From NCBI GenBank assembly GCA_027886175.1, contig JAJNNQ010000009.1, positions 20,185,501 through 20,249,500 of the forward strand: 64,000 nucleotides of DNA, written 5' to 3'. The notes under the pieces were generated by a model. It ran no database searches. It was given only the letters and a program-made list of their open reading frames with translations, and was not told the origin of the DNA. Positions 11,001-26,000 of this stretch are shown here, in pieces (within the stretch, counting starts at the first letter, position 1; each line of letters opens with the position of its first letter). This DNA comes from Phylloscopus collybita. Its lineage: Eukaryota; Chordata; Aves; Passeriformes; Phylloscopidae. The translations under genes and the position numbers were made by a program.

Positions 11001-14000
11001 ATATCTGGTTTTCTAACAAAACTTCAATATGAGGAATTTTTAGAAAAGGAGAAGAAAAAGGGTCTTGTAATAGAATTAAGCTGTCCTGAGTATCTCTTAT
11101 ACCAAAATACACTGCACACATTGCCCTACTGAACAGCACTTAAGAGAGTGCTCCTACAACAAGCATGAAAGGCTATGGAATAAATTGTCAGAAACGAGTA
11201 ACTAAAGAGCTGGAATAAAGTAAAAAACTCACCCCAAATTTGCTGAAACATAGATCAATACAAGTAAACTCTTTTTTTTTTTCCTTGAAAAGGAAAGTTG
11301 GTCTCTTTACAAGAGAAAACATACATCTAGACCTCAGTACAAGGTTTGGATCATAGAATCACAGAATAGTCTGAGTTAGAAGGGAACATAGAGTCCAGCT
11401 CTTGGGTGAAAGACCCATGAGGGGATGAACACACAACCTTGGTGTTTAGCACCCTGCTCTAAACAACTGAGCTCATCTCAGTTGCAGACCATGAGAAAAA
11501 ATAGTTGAAAGTGGACAAGATGGAAATAAGTATCAAAATTAAGAATGTACTAAGTATAAGGAAAATGGGAAAAGTTGCACTGACAGCAAAAACTGTGGTA
11601 AGTTGCCAAAATGAAGTGAGGCTAAAAGAGTTGTTCCCTACTATTATATTATATTCCTTACTATTGCTTACAATAGCTGAGCCTCACTATTGAAGCAACA
11701 GTATTTCAAACAACATTATACACTCAGGAAGAAAAAGGAGAAAAGTGCTGAGAACAAAAATCTCCCAGGTAATATTACCAGAAAAAAAATCAGGAATATA
11801 ACTAGTCTTTAGTATTATTATTACACAAATCAGGGAATCAAGGAACATTCATGGAATTAAATTATAAATATTGTATGATCACAGTCCTATTAATTTTACT
11901 GCAAAGTGGAAGGACATCGATCCATTTGTATGGGCTGAATCAACTCTTAAAAAACACACTTCAAATCATAGTGGTTGGATATCTAGCCTCAGCCCTATTA
12001 TTCAGTGACAAGGAGTTATCCACATATAGAGTGTAAGAGACAGAAAAGATTGAGGTTTCCCTTTCTTCCTTCAAGCTAGCAGTTATTTCCTGTGTAGTTT
12101 GAGATGGAGAGCCCCACCATAACCATTAAGTCCTTGTACCCTAACACTGGGAACATCCCTTCCCCAATGACTTTGCTCTGTATATTTTCTCATTCTGACA
12201 CTATGTAGTGATGGATTCAAAGATTACTCTGCCATGTGGAATTTGCAGACATCAGCACTGTTAAGTCTGCAATATGGCAGAAATTTTTCTTCTCAATCCA
12301 CTGAGAAAACCAATAATTTATTTGATAAGGTTTCAATTATTTTATAACAAACATAAAAACATCAATAAATGTAAACAGTCAAAAAACAGTGTGTCTACCC
12401 TAAGATCAAACAGAATGGAACTGATGCAAAAAATTACTGTGATAGGCTGGGAGAACAAATGGATGTAAAATGAGACAGGAAGGAGTGCAAATAGAGGCAG
12501 ATCTCTCCTTTACTACATTTTGCACATTGACACTAGCCTAATCTTTGTGTGATTCTTAGAGCAGAGATTCACACAATCCTTATGACCCATTCCCTTTTCT
12601 GATTATATCTCAACACATAGCTAGTGAGGTGATGGGAGTTCATATATCAAGCTTTTAATGAAGTAGGCTGTTTCTCTCTATTCATGATCTGCTGTCACAC
12701 ATTTATTGACAATGAAACCCAACCATAATAGTCATGAACAGAATACTTGTTCAGGTTCATTCACATTTGTGAAATATGCTTTTACAGAAATAAAGCATGG
12801 TGGAAGAAGGCCATTACTTTCAGAAGAATAAGCACAATAGCATAAATTTTACTTCTTGAAATAAAGACAAGATATATAGAATGGAAAGATTAACATTTCC
12901 AAGTATGAGAAAGGAAAAGATAGATGTATTTGAATGAGTCATTAGATAAAATAAGATGAACATTAAACCAGGCATCATGTGTTACTATCACACATTATAT
13001 AATGATAGTTCCTCCAGGCTGAACAAACCAAGTGCCTTCAGTCACTCCTTATACTTGAGGGGTTCTCCTCAAGGCCCCTCACCATCTTTGTTGCCTCCAG
13101 GATTTCAACTACTTGAAAACAGGATATAATTTTTGAACTTCTAAACTTCCACTTCTTGTAAAGCAGAAAATACATATTACACAGGAGACTTAAAGCCAGT
13201 GATAATGTGGGAAAAAAAAAAAAGACTCGGACAATGTGCAAACTGTATATTTTCACTATATACTTGATTATACTTGATCTATATTTTAAGTGTCAGCTCC
13301 CTTTTAAAGGCCACATACTCTCCAAATTATTCAGTTTCTTGAGTATGTCATTCAAATGTCACCTGGGATGGAGCAATTCTGGATGTACGGACAGACTGGG
13401 GAATGAGATGCTGGAAAGCAGTGACATGGAAATGGACCTGGGGGTCCTGGTCAATGACAAGTTGAACATGAGTCAGCAATGCCCTGGCAGCCAGGAGGGA
13501 ACAACCCTGTCCTGGGGTGCATCAGGCACAGCATCACCAGCCAGGCAAGGGAGGGAATTGCCCCTCTGCTTTGAGTTGGGGTGGCCTCACCTTGAGTCTT
13601 GTCTGCAGCTTTGTGCACCACAGTGTAAGAAGGCTATAAAACTATTAGAGAGTGTCCAAAGGGTGAGGGGCCTTGAGGAGAAGCCCTCAAGTATAAGGAG
13701 TGGCTGAGGGCACTTGGTTTGTTCAGTCTAGAGGAGACTGAGGGGAGACCCTATTGCACTCAAAAACTTCCCTGTGAGGGGAAGCAGTGGGCAAACATTG
13801 ATCTTTTCTCGGAGGTGACCAGTGTCAGGATAACAGAATGGCCAGAAGTTGTATAAGGGACATTTAGGCTGGGTGTCAGAAAACCTCCCCCAGAGGTTGG
13901 CTGGGCACTGGGAAAGGCTCCCCAGGGAAGTGGTCCCAGCACTAGGCTGAGAATTCAAGAAATGTTTGGAGAATGCTCTCAGGCACACAATGTTATTCCT

Positions 14001-17000
14001 AGGGCTGTCCTGTGTAAAGAGAGGAGTTGGTTTTTATGATCCTTCTGGATCCCTTCCAACTCACAAGATTCCATGATTCTGTGAAATTAGCTTTGTAGTT
14101 TGGAGGCATCAAATTAGACAATAGAAATTTCTATTAGTATACCATAATTATGTAAATATTGTCAAACGATAAGTCTTAGATAAGAGCAGTCGCAAGCTTC
14201 AAGCAGAAGTTCACAAAGTGTGAACTGACTGCAGAATTTCTGTACAGTTTTATATTTTAATGGGAGAGCTTATAGTTTGTAGAAACAAACATACACAATC
14301 TCTGTGTTTTCATAGGGAGTCACCACAACCCTCTGCAAATCTGTAATTTTTATGAAGTAGCAGTAATTTAGTTGTTCTGGGACACTTTGCTCCACTGAAA
14401 ACAATTGCCATCTTCATATTTCCCTGTAAAATAACTAAGTAAAAAAAAAAAAAAAATTACATACCACTGTAGAGATTCACCATGTCTGCTGTTAGAAATC
14501 TTTTTATTATCAGATATGCAGTGCCAGGCTCTGGTAATGAACTCCAGTGGAGAACTTGTTCTAGTACATTCTCTGTATAATGCAGAGGACGTTCTGAAAA
14601 AATGCCAAAGAAACAAAATACAAAAAAATTGAATTAAAATAACAGAGAAAATCCAACAATCTTGGATGCCCTCACAAGTTACATTTGCCTGTACACAACA
14701 AGGTCTCATTGACTTTGAGCTATAGAAGAAAAATACTGCTTTCAAAATAAGACAATTAAGCACTTCATTGACAATGCTTTGCTGGCAGTGTTTGCACAGG
14801 TAATGAATATAAGATTAAATAAGGCCTAGCCAAATGTTCAGTGACTCTTTTGTATTGTTACATTTTTAATGTAAAAACACTAAAGCACTGCTTTCAAACA
14901 AAATACAAAAGTTAGGACAGGGCATGCCTAAATACGATCAAACAGAACTGAGGCCTTCAGCTGTACTGTGCCTTACTGACCAATGCTCAATATGAAAATG
15001 AAACATCGTAGCTACCAATTCTCTGCAATCAAAGAACCAAAGAATAGGGAGTGATCACAGTGAAAAAAATGCCTCCAACCGGTATGGACTATACTGTCTG
15101 TTATTGATCAAAGCAGACTGGAACAGACCCCTGTTTTCATTCTTTTTACTAGAGGGGAAAAGCATGTGGTCTTATTAGGTCTTCTCCCTGTTGCTGTGGC
15201 TAGGGAATATCCAAACTTTCACCTGTGTATTTCAATCTTGTACAAAAAGTGCAAGATTTAACTACCGCTGAAAGCATGACTAGACTGTACGTGTGCACTC
15301 CAAAACTCCAGATGCTCAAACACACATTTTCGATAGGCATCATCCATCCTAGAAGAGAAACTCTGAGACCAGCACAGAATTGAAAAACTGCAGTGATAAG
15401 AAAGTCCAGATGGTACTCCATACAAACCCCAGTTCACCTACCAAATGGAGGCAGAAGAGACCTTGCAAATCTGCATTACCAGATCCAGCAGAAATCTGAG
15501 TGTCACATGAACAGCACAGTCTGACACATCTCTGATGTGAGTGGGGGAAGACACATTCACACCCCTGAAGGCGTTCGCCTGCTCAGCAGCAAGCACCTGC
15601 TGCAATTCATGAACCCACAAAAGCCTTAACAATGGCTTTGTGTGTTCAAATGCCATTTTATCTCCAAAGAGAGATTTTTCCAGGATATCTGTGTTCCATT
15701 TGCATACCAATTTATGTGGGTCAGGCCTTGAGAAGAGCTGGGTATGGCTCCTGAAAAGTCACACCTCTGTGACACTGTCATGTTGGGTCACAGTCTAGCC
15801 ATGTCCCTTGAGCACTGAAGGGCAAAGTATGCAGCCATAATCTCATTTTTCATTCCTGCTATGGTAGATGAATATGAAATGTCAACAGCTGCCTTGGGAC
15901 TCTCCAGCGCTATAGTCTAGCAGAACGTATTTTCTAGAACACCTGAACACTAGAGCCTCAGTAAGCAGCAGCCACAAATAATACACTTACCTGACGGAAA
16001 AAAACACTGCTATTTTGGGATGCAAAAATACCTATGCTACCTGTAGAGCTGTGATACCACCTATATAAATATTTCATTATTCAGACATGACACCAAAGCA
16101 GCCTAACAAGAATACCATTCTGTAGAAAGCAGCTCAACCCCTACTTTATTAACACAATTTCTTCTGGCCCTTCTGTTTTAAATGGTCAAACTTCTAAATT
16201 TGTGGGAAACCGTGGACTCTGATGTGACAAAGCTTAAACACTTGATGCCCTCGTACAAGAGAGAAAATCCACTGTAAGGAGAAAAACTTTGCAAATCAAA
16301 GGCAGGAGACTGGCAAATCACCACATCTTCCTAGAACACCAGCACTCCCACAGTAAACACCTACTGTTTTATTTATAGTTACATTTAAGACCATCTGTCA
16401 TCACAGATTACATGGTACATAAATCATCATGCTGAAAACCATTAGCTATTTTACTGGCAACACACCTCATTTACAAACTATCCATCAATCACATATTACT
16501 TAAAAAAATTATGCACACCCTATTTTGTAAAAGCATATGGTATTAAATATTCTGCATTAAGCTTGATAAAATCATCAATTATTGCAACTTTTCTATATGC
16601 AAATAATTTAGCTGATTTTTTTAATATTGCAATTCTAGTATTTTGAACAGCAAGTCATCAACACATACATTCAATTACCCTTTCTTTCACTTAGGTCATC
16701 ATATGCTAGTAAATATCCTAAACCAGTCATTTTCACCTTAAACAACATAAACTATTAGTAAAAAATTACTTTCTAGAAAATATGATTCTAATTTTCTTGC
16801 TTGCTCAGGGGTTATTTTCCTGACAGTACATATTAAAAAGTAAAATAAAAAAGAGTAAAAAAATTCAGGGTTGAGTATAACAAGCAGAATACCACCATTC
16901 ACTGGACAGGTAACAAACCACAGCAGGAGAAAAGGCAGAAAAGTAATTTTTATGAGAAAGACACTGTGATTACTGATGTATATTTAAAACAAATATGCAA

Positions 17001-20000
17001 CCTTTTTTCTGTCCTTATGTGTCAGAATCTCAATTAATTTGTAAATTCCTCAGATGGTGTTTGTCAAATAACAGTAGGAGAGTCAACTTGCAGTAGTTTA
17101 GAGTCAAGTAGTCTTTTAGTTCTTGAGTGTCACATTTGGACCAAAGACTTTATAGAACTAATTTTCTCTGTGATCCCCACCCTCTGCAAACCTGTTAGGT
17201 ACAGCCATAGGATCACAGCAGTCTACCTGAGCGTCTCTTTACTTCAACGTTATTTTTATTTTGAAACAATAATTCACTTGTTCTCATGCACTGATTCTTC
17301 CAGAAAGAGATTCACGAAGAAGACATTTCATCAACACAATCTCTACTAACAGGAGTCAGGTGATGAATTAGGACTTAATTTAGTTTGCTTTTTGGTTGGT
17401 TGTTTTGGATTTAAAACATTGGTGTGACAGTTCCACTTTGTGTTGGAAACTCATCATTCAGTAGGATACACTCTAATGTCTTGCCCATATTTATTGTGTC
17501 ATGTAGGGCCTTTAAGTGTCTCACACTTAGCTTAATTTTGTTTGCCTTCCATAGTCATTAGCTGAAACAACATTTTGATACCCCACTAAAATATTAATTG
17601 TTACACCTAAATACCTCAAGAAGCTATTATGGGGTCTATCTGTTTATTTACTTTTTATGTTCTCTTGGCCATATCTGGTTTTGTTTTCATGTTCCTGTAA
17701 GTGTCATATATCAAGTTTAAGAAAATAAAATTCAATTTTTTCCATTATTTAGTCTAGAGAAATGTGATTTGTACTGCACTTGTAGGAATTATCAGGACTC
17801 TTCTAAAGGTAACAGATGCTAGTATTCTTTGTCAGTTGTCCCCACATCTATGAATTTGGAAATGAAGTCGTGTTACAACTCTATACAGCATCACCAACAA
17901 ACTGTAAGATGTGAAGAGGGCTCAGGATAATTTATTTTAAGTTCAAAGGGAGAATACACTTACATTCCAGTTGTTTATACCCCCAGGCTCAAGACTGAGT
18001 ACATAAGTAATATTAGTAAAACTGAAGGAATTATTGTAAGCACATCTGAAAATCAAGTACAACAAAACTAATCAAAACATATTAGAACAATATTTAGTAA
18101 TCTTATTTTGTCCACTTTCTTATATATATATTTTTTTACTTGACTTGAAAATAGGTATCTTCACTATAGAAATAAACAAATCCACAGTACTCCTCTCTAA
18201 CAGGAGAATAGTTATGAGCAGCAACTTACTAAGAAATGCAAATAGATGCTGCATGTTTCTGTTCCCATATATTCTTCAAAAATTCCCTAAGATTACCTTA
18301 AGGAATATTCATCAAAGTATGTTTTAATTAAAAAATCCCAATTAATTTACGTTATTTTAGGAACTTCTAACAATAAAATTCTCCAGCATTTTAAATATGC
18401 TCCAGCATGTAGAAAGTATTCCCAACGTTAAAACGTCTTTACCATTCATGATTATTGTGGCCATGTGACATTTGCTTTTGTTGGCAGCAGGACCATATTT
18501 CAAACAAATTTTTCAAGATTCTGCTAGATGCACCATAATGCCACTTGCCAAAAGCACACTTTAAAGTGTGTAAAGAATTACATACTTTATGCCTCCTTTT
18601 TTCACCTACGTACATTAAATATTTGAATAAAAAAAATAGAAAAGATTCTTTCTCCTAAGTATGACATGTATTTTTTCCTTTAATTTTTTGAAAAGTGTTA
18701 TTGCTTAGAAAATCAAGTGATGACATTCTTATAAAAATAGGGCTTTCCTCTAAGACTTACTGGTAAGACCTACTTTCTATAGTTGATGATTAATGAACTG
18801 CGAAGCACTGTAATAAAAAGAACATCTTCTCAGCCCCTAATTTATAAGCAGTTTACAACAATTCATCACATCATTTCTGGAAAAGTGAAGAAAGAAGCCA
18901 TGCAGGTGCCACAACAATCAAATGTAAAACATTGGCATGAAGGCCATTTTTTTGTTTGCATAAAGTCTTTAACTAAGCTTTTGATGATATTAAGTATTGA
19001 GAAATTAAAATAATAAAAGCTGATTGACATGCATAAATTTAAGTATTACTAACCTAATTCTCCATTTTCAAGTACTTCAAAAGCAGCCCAGATATCATCT
19101 TTGCTGGGAATAATGTTTTTGATTCCTAAAACATCATTAGTTAATTCCTCTGCTTCCATCAAAGGTGATACCTGTAATACAAATTGAGTCAGTTTATAAT
19201 ACATTTCAACTACTGATTTCTGATATATTTTTTCAAAGTCGTCCTCCCTGAAATTGCCCTAAGGAAAAAAATGCAGTAGATATATGAGCTGGAAACCCAT
19301 AAAGTATCTATCAGATTCCAGCAGGCTTTTCTTATTTTGTTCCATGAGATTAAAGTTATATTTTTAAGATGACTGTTAACTTGGTAGCTTTAAATTCCTT
19401 TTCTCTACACCAGAAAAAATTGGAAAAAAAAAGCTTCGATATATTTTCTTGGGTGTGGGAAGATAAATATTAGAGAAGCACCATCTTTTTTTTTTTTTTA
19501 TCTTAGCTATGCATATTCCCATTTTTATTCCTATTTTTAAAAGCATGTCTTATGTGCATATGTCTATCTATGTATACCACATACTCCATATGTGTACAAA
19601 CAAAACTGTTTGAGAGCCATATGCTGAACAGCACAAAAAGGAAACAAAACCAGAGAGGTGTAATACAAAGTAACAAAACACTATTATATGGAGATGCAAG
19701 TGTTTAAATATACTATTAAATAGAAATCTCTATTACAGTTAGTGACAAGCTTTGGTTTCTTAACACTCAAAGAAAGAAAGCCACAGACAAAAAGAAAGGA
19801 GGAATTTCATTTGGATGGTCTGAGATATCAAATAAAACCAATATTCATTGTGTACTTATTAATGCTTGTGTTGCACATGTGGAGTTGGGAGAATTTACAC
19901 TGTTGTATACTACAGTAAAACTAAGGCAGGACATCCCTGCTTTAAAATGGTATCATTCTTAAAGTTTTTCTTAAAAATGCAAAAAATGCATAATAATCAT

Positions 20001-23000
20001 TTGCTTTAGAAATTTTACAATATCAGTGAAAAATAAATAAAAAGATATGGATAAAAGAAAGGAACATTCAACATGCAATTAACCTCCTTTTGCCACAGGA
20101 AATGTTCCAGACATCTACATGGCTATCCATATTACCTCTCTATTTACATTTTTTTCTATTCACAGTCATTTACATAATTTACACAACACAGCAAATTCTA
20201 AAACAAAATATTTAAAGGAATAATGATAAATATAAACTCATACTTTCATTGTGTATTTATACAAAAACAAGTGTGAAAATAAATCTGATATACTTCAAGA
20301 AAATGAGCTTCATAAAAATCACTAGATCATTTTTATACACTAACCCTGATTATAATACTGCAGTCTGGCTCCTTTCTTTCCACATAAACTTCAATAAGCA
20401 AATCTCCAGCCTGGGAAACCTAAAAAGAAAGAATTAAAAAAAAACCTAATTGTTAAAATTTAAAATTTTAAATAAGGAAGGCACAGTTATTTAACTAGTT
20501 TAAGGGAAAAGTACCTATTCATTGATTAAGGAGAAAAATCCAAACCCTGAGTAAGTCCAACAGAATCATATAAAAAAAAATTACCATTAATTTACAAATA
20601 TACGTTCAAGAGCAGGAAAACTAAGGGTGACATAGCATAAGTGGAAATTTTAAAATTACAATTAAGACTACGATGTCTAAGACATGAGTGTATCTCAATA
20701 TCTTAAACGGCCAGAAACCTAACTCTGATTTGGAGTCAGGCTCACTCACACTTTTTTTTTTCAGAATCAAAACAGATTAATAGAATTTAAAATAATGAAA
20801 AAGAACTGTAATCCCAAAATGAATTAGTTAAAAGTGAGATGAAAAATTACCAATAACCAAATATTTCAGCCACATAGCCATATGTACATATCAAGAAAAT
20901 AAAAATTCATTATTACAAATACTGTATGATTCTTAATCACAATGAAAACTTGTCATTACCTAATTAAAGAAGGAATTAAAACAAAACCTCTTGATATCAA
21001 CCCCTGTTAAATATAGCACTTCAAATTTGTTGGAGAGAAGGCTAGATTTTACACATAATGCTAATGTGGAATAATCAGATAAAGCAAATTTATGACATAT
21101 AATAGTTTCATATACTCAATACTAACAAATGTTATTTAAGAATGTCTAACAATATAAACTCAGAAAGAAATTAGAAAGGCAGTAAATCCAACGTTTTATG
21201 ACTATGAGGAAACGAATGATTTATGAGAAGGGATTTAATATTTTCCATTTTAACTAGGTTTGCTCATCTATGGCAATAAAATTATCTTCATGGATGAGAA
21301 ATTACTTTATTTTTCCAAATTTAAAAATGTCTCACATTTGCCTGCTCTAATTCCTTTTTAGTATAGTCATAAGCATCTTCAAAAGATTGTAACACATCTC
21401 AGTCCAGTTCCAAAAAATATTTCCTAAAAAATAAGTGATGATCAGAGCATAGGAAAAAAAATTAAGCCAGAAACAGGGACCTATCAGAAGGTGTACCATT
21501 CTATTAATAGGCAAATATAAAGAATTATTAATAAAATTAACACTAAGATAACAACTTGTGCCTTCATTTTTGAGAATGGCATTGATAGTGATGCTACTTA
21601 TTTAGATATCACTGCAAACAGAGGAAAAGGTTAAGAAAAGTATATAGAAACATATATATATATATACATACACACATATATAGAAGCAGTTCAGCTTTGG
21701 GATACATTTTGACCAATTTCCAGAAGCTAAGATTACATTTCACAGAAAAAATAATTGGCAGTGCTGAATATTAAAAAACATTAACATTCTGAAAAACAGC
21801 AACTTTTAAGTTAGTTTAGCCTTTGAGAATAGAAAACTAATGGAAACATTTCTGAGAAAAAACATTACAAAGCTACTTTGAAGAAAGCTGCTTAATTATA
21901 GTGGCACAGACTCAAAAAAGCTCATTTAGTTATAAAATTTGCTTTTCAGATGATATTACAGAAAAAGGTTGGAAATAAGAATGAAGCTGACACATGATTT
22001 CCACTGGGCTCATATAAACAACCGTATGGAGAGAAAATGTGATGTAAATTACTGCAACAGCTGGCATAAGTATATGGTGGACAGAAAATGAAAAGCGACT
22101 AATGAAGTGCCACCTGGAACAGAACTTCAGTGACATTTCAGACATGTGAACTTTGAGTAATTCAGCAGAAATTCAGTTCAGATGTTCTCTGAACATTCTG
22201 CATCACCAGATGCAGATACTGTGGCAACCTATATATTCCAAAGTATTAAGTATCTATCTCTGATTTTTTAAGTATCTATCTCTGATTTTCTCACATATAC
22301 ACACACATTTTGACACAATGATGTCAGACTATCAGTTGTTAAATGTTAAGAATTCTTACAATTCTTAATTGTAGCTTCTTGAGGCCTAAGTTGCCAATTA
22401 CCCATGACACACGATTACAGTGCTGCTGATACATCACTCAGTTGCACCACACCATTAGTTTTAACTGTAAGTGGAAATCTGTGGAAAACTGCTGTGGAGA
22501 ACTGATGAGGGTAGTTGAGCAACTGAGATGAGCCACTTTATCTTGCATCTGGTTCAAGCATGACTTAGCAACTCTGCAGTGTCTGGGGTGATGCTGTCTC
22601 ACTGATGAACAGAAGGGCACCCACACTTAAGTGCAGAGATGTTAAGGCCTCACTCCCTTTTATTCCTGCCTAACTGGACACTTACCTGAGTGTCCTTCCA
22701 CCTTGTAATAAAACTGTTCTCTATGTCCATTTGTTTGACTTGGTCTTCATTTATCTGCATAAATAAATAATTTTTCAGTGATTAATAATAATTATTGTAA
22801 CAATTGACAATACCATCAATCATATTCTCATAAAAGCAGGTATGCAAAATCTTCTATCAGTCAGAAACAACTGGTGGGACTCAGTGTTATAAACTTTGTG
22901 GACTACATATTGAAACAAAGAGAAATCAATGAAAAACTGCAAAACAATGTTGTAGTGGCACAGTCAACTCCAAATCATAATGGCTAACATGAATTGCTGC

Positions 23001-26000
23001 TAGTTGTAGCTTTTCAATCCAATTGGATTTAACATTATTCCTGGGTCTAAGGAACAAAACAAATTGTAATCGCAGCTCAGAGACTAAGAACACAAAGTCA
23101 TTCAATGCTTCAGTTCTGATCAGGCGCATAAATTTTAATTAAAAGCATTATTTTTAATAGTCATAATCCTAAAAAATTCTTAAATTTAGTAAGCTTTTGA
23201 TGGCAAGGAGAATGAGCATCATTTTGAAAAACAGTAGCTCACAGCTACTGACATAAACGGTCTTTCCTACACAGGTTAAACTAACTGGGAAAGACAATTT
23301 AAAGCAGGCCAAGAAAGACATCCACTGAATGAGAGTTCAAAAACCCTGTAAATCCTCAGATTGTTGAACTAGTAGGAAGAACATTTTAAAGCAGATTTTT
23401 GTATATTTGAATCTCTAACATCTTAGTAGTTAGGATACATATAAAGATACCTACATGAAAAAGTTGCACATAATTTTTAATTAGGTCTTCAATTACGTTG
23501 ACTTCTTCACTAGTTTGGCCTTTAGTTTGAAATAAGCATGAGGAAAACACCATGGCTAAATTGTGAGGGTTCATTTGGTTAATTTCAGAACACTTCTGCA
23601 CTCTGGTAAATGAAAAATAAACATATTTAGACAGTTTTATTAGTCCTTTGATTGTCTGAGGCTCCTTTAGAGAATATGGAGAACACTTCAAAAAAGGTAA
23701 CTACATTAAATGCAAAGAAAACATGTACTATTATTTATTTAATATTTATTTTATTTGATATTCTTTATCTCTTATTACAGAAATTAAAACTTTCTAACTT
23801 CATTTCAAGTGATATCAAAACTATTTAGAATAGAAAACAATAAACTAAAATAGAATACTTGAGTTAGAAGGGACCTATACCAATCATCTAAATCCAATTG
23901 CAGGATCACTTAAGGGCTGACCAAAAGCTAAGGCATGTTGCTAATGGCACAGCCCAACAGCACTGACAAGCTTGGGTCATCCACCATCTCTCTAAAAAGC
24001 CTGTTAAAATGTTTGACCACCCTTTTAGTACGGAAATGTTTCCTAATGACGACTTGGTACTCCTCTGGATGCAGCTGTGAACCATTTCCATGCACCCTAC
24101 CACTGGATACCAGGGAGAAGAGATCAGCACCTCTCCCTCCCCTTCCCCTCCTCAGAAAGCTGTACAGAGCAATGAGGTCACCCCTCAGCCTCCTTTTCTC
24201 TGAAGCAGAAAAGCCCAGAGTCCTCAGCCACCACCCACAGAGGATTCCTTCCCCCGTTCATCAGCATCGTTGCCTTCCTCTGATGCATTCAAACACCTTA
24301 ACATCCTTTAACTGCAGACCCCAGAACTGCACACAGTGCTCCAGGTGAGGCCAAACCAATGCCAAATACAGTTTCACTATATTATGTATATGTAAGTATA
24401 TCCTAAAAACTTGAGATCAAAGATCAAACAAAATGTGGAAAGAAATTAGGTCCTTCTTATCCCTAGTGTAAAGTTCTCATGTCAGAACTTTTCTGTTGTT
24501 CACATAACATGCCCTCTTTTAGAGGCAAACACCTTAAACAGCCACAGAATTTTGGCCGTTAAATGGATAAATTCATATTACTTTCAGAACAGATGCAATA
24601 TCATATTAATATCTCTAACTGGAAAGGCATAGAAAATTCTTAAACACAGTATGTAGTACAATCTTTATGCAAATAATGGCACAAATTACATAAATATTTT
24701 TAAATTACATCTGCTATGTACCTGGCTATGTAACATAATTCTGAACACAATATCCTGTAAAGGGAAGTTTCTACACATTCTATACTCACTGCAATTCACC
24801 AGAAATATAATTTGACTTGTTTGATAGATATAATATAGACCAGTACTATTTAACCATGACACCTCAGAATCATCCTGTCACATATTTTTCACACATTTTC
24901 TGCCCCTTCTTTGATCTAGGAATAAATCATGACCTTTGGTACTTAAACAAGTTTGTATTTTGGATATTCTCTAGCATTAGCTCAGCTGTAAAATGAGGCA
25001 CTGATGAAAAACAGAAAGGGTAGGTAACTCTCAAAGTTATTATGTGCAAAACAGATTGTGGAGAAGGACATTTTCACTGAAAAAAAGATTTTAATTTCAA
25101 GAACCATTTGCAACAATCCTCTGGAAGACTAGCAGACTGGAGTAAAATGAAATTGCATAAAGAAGCTACATCAAAAATTACCCTACTTGGACTGCTACTA
25201 CCCTACTGGCAGCCCTCTCTCCCTCTAAGGCTGTTCTAATCCATTGATTTTTATAGATACCTACTGCTAAAAATACAACCAAAGAATAAACACATTATCA
25301 ATTAAAGGAATTCAAACGAAATTAATTGCTGCAACTAGATAAGCTTTTGTGATTACTAGTTAATGAAACAAGCCACACTTTATATATTGTAGAGTTATAC
25401 TGAGAACACATTTTAAGAATTTCTCTGCTACAATACATTATTTGAAATGACCTGTAAAGATGTTCAATTAAAGCAGCCAAAGTTGCTCTATTGACTGATG
25501 GAAGACTCTGAATAAAAGCTCTGTACTTCCTCACACGTTCCTTTTCATTCTGCGTATCTGCCAGAAAAAAATATTCATTGAGCATTAATAACAATGCACA
25601 CTAAAAACCAACAGCACTTCTCATTAACTATATCAGCATCATCTAGTCTTTTAAAATTACTATTTAAAAAATCAACCCCTTCTCCTTAAAGGCAATGCTG
25701 ACAATATACTATCGAAAAAGCCTGTTACTGTACACCAGTTCAGGGAAACACCAATAAAGAGGGACAGTTCTATGTTCAAGCACCATTTGCCATCGCTTAA
25801 GACTTAAGCCCAGAAAAGCAATTACATTTTCTCTCAAAGCATATTTAACCTGTAGTTTGTGCATGTACATGTGTGAGTGCAACTGCATATGCACAAGTGT
25901 AAATATAGTTCTAAGAGTTCCCAGCAATGAGAAAGGAAAAGAGATTTTCATATTTTAAATATTTACTAGAAAAAAAGTAAATATTTAAAGGCACAGAATA

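Noticed and set aside
15180..15800. Possible second gene or processed pseudogene in the less AT-rich island
   Set aside because: Two unconnected minus-strand open frames with no recognised domain; nothing beyond base composition supports a gene.
23451..23454. Ending the RhoGAP exon at the GTATCT donor (exon low end 23451), giving ...FHV plus one base
   Set aside because: Joined to the next exon it produces a stop after two codons. The GTAGGT donor four bases earlier gives an open frame that matches the family.
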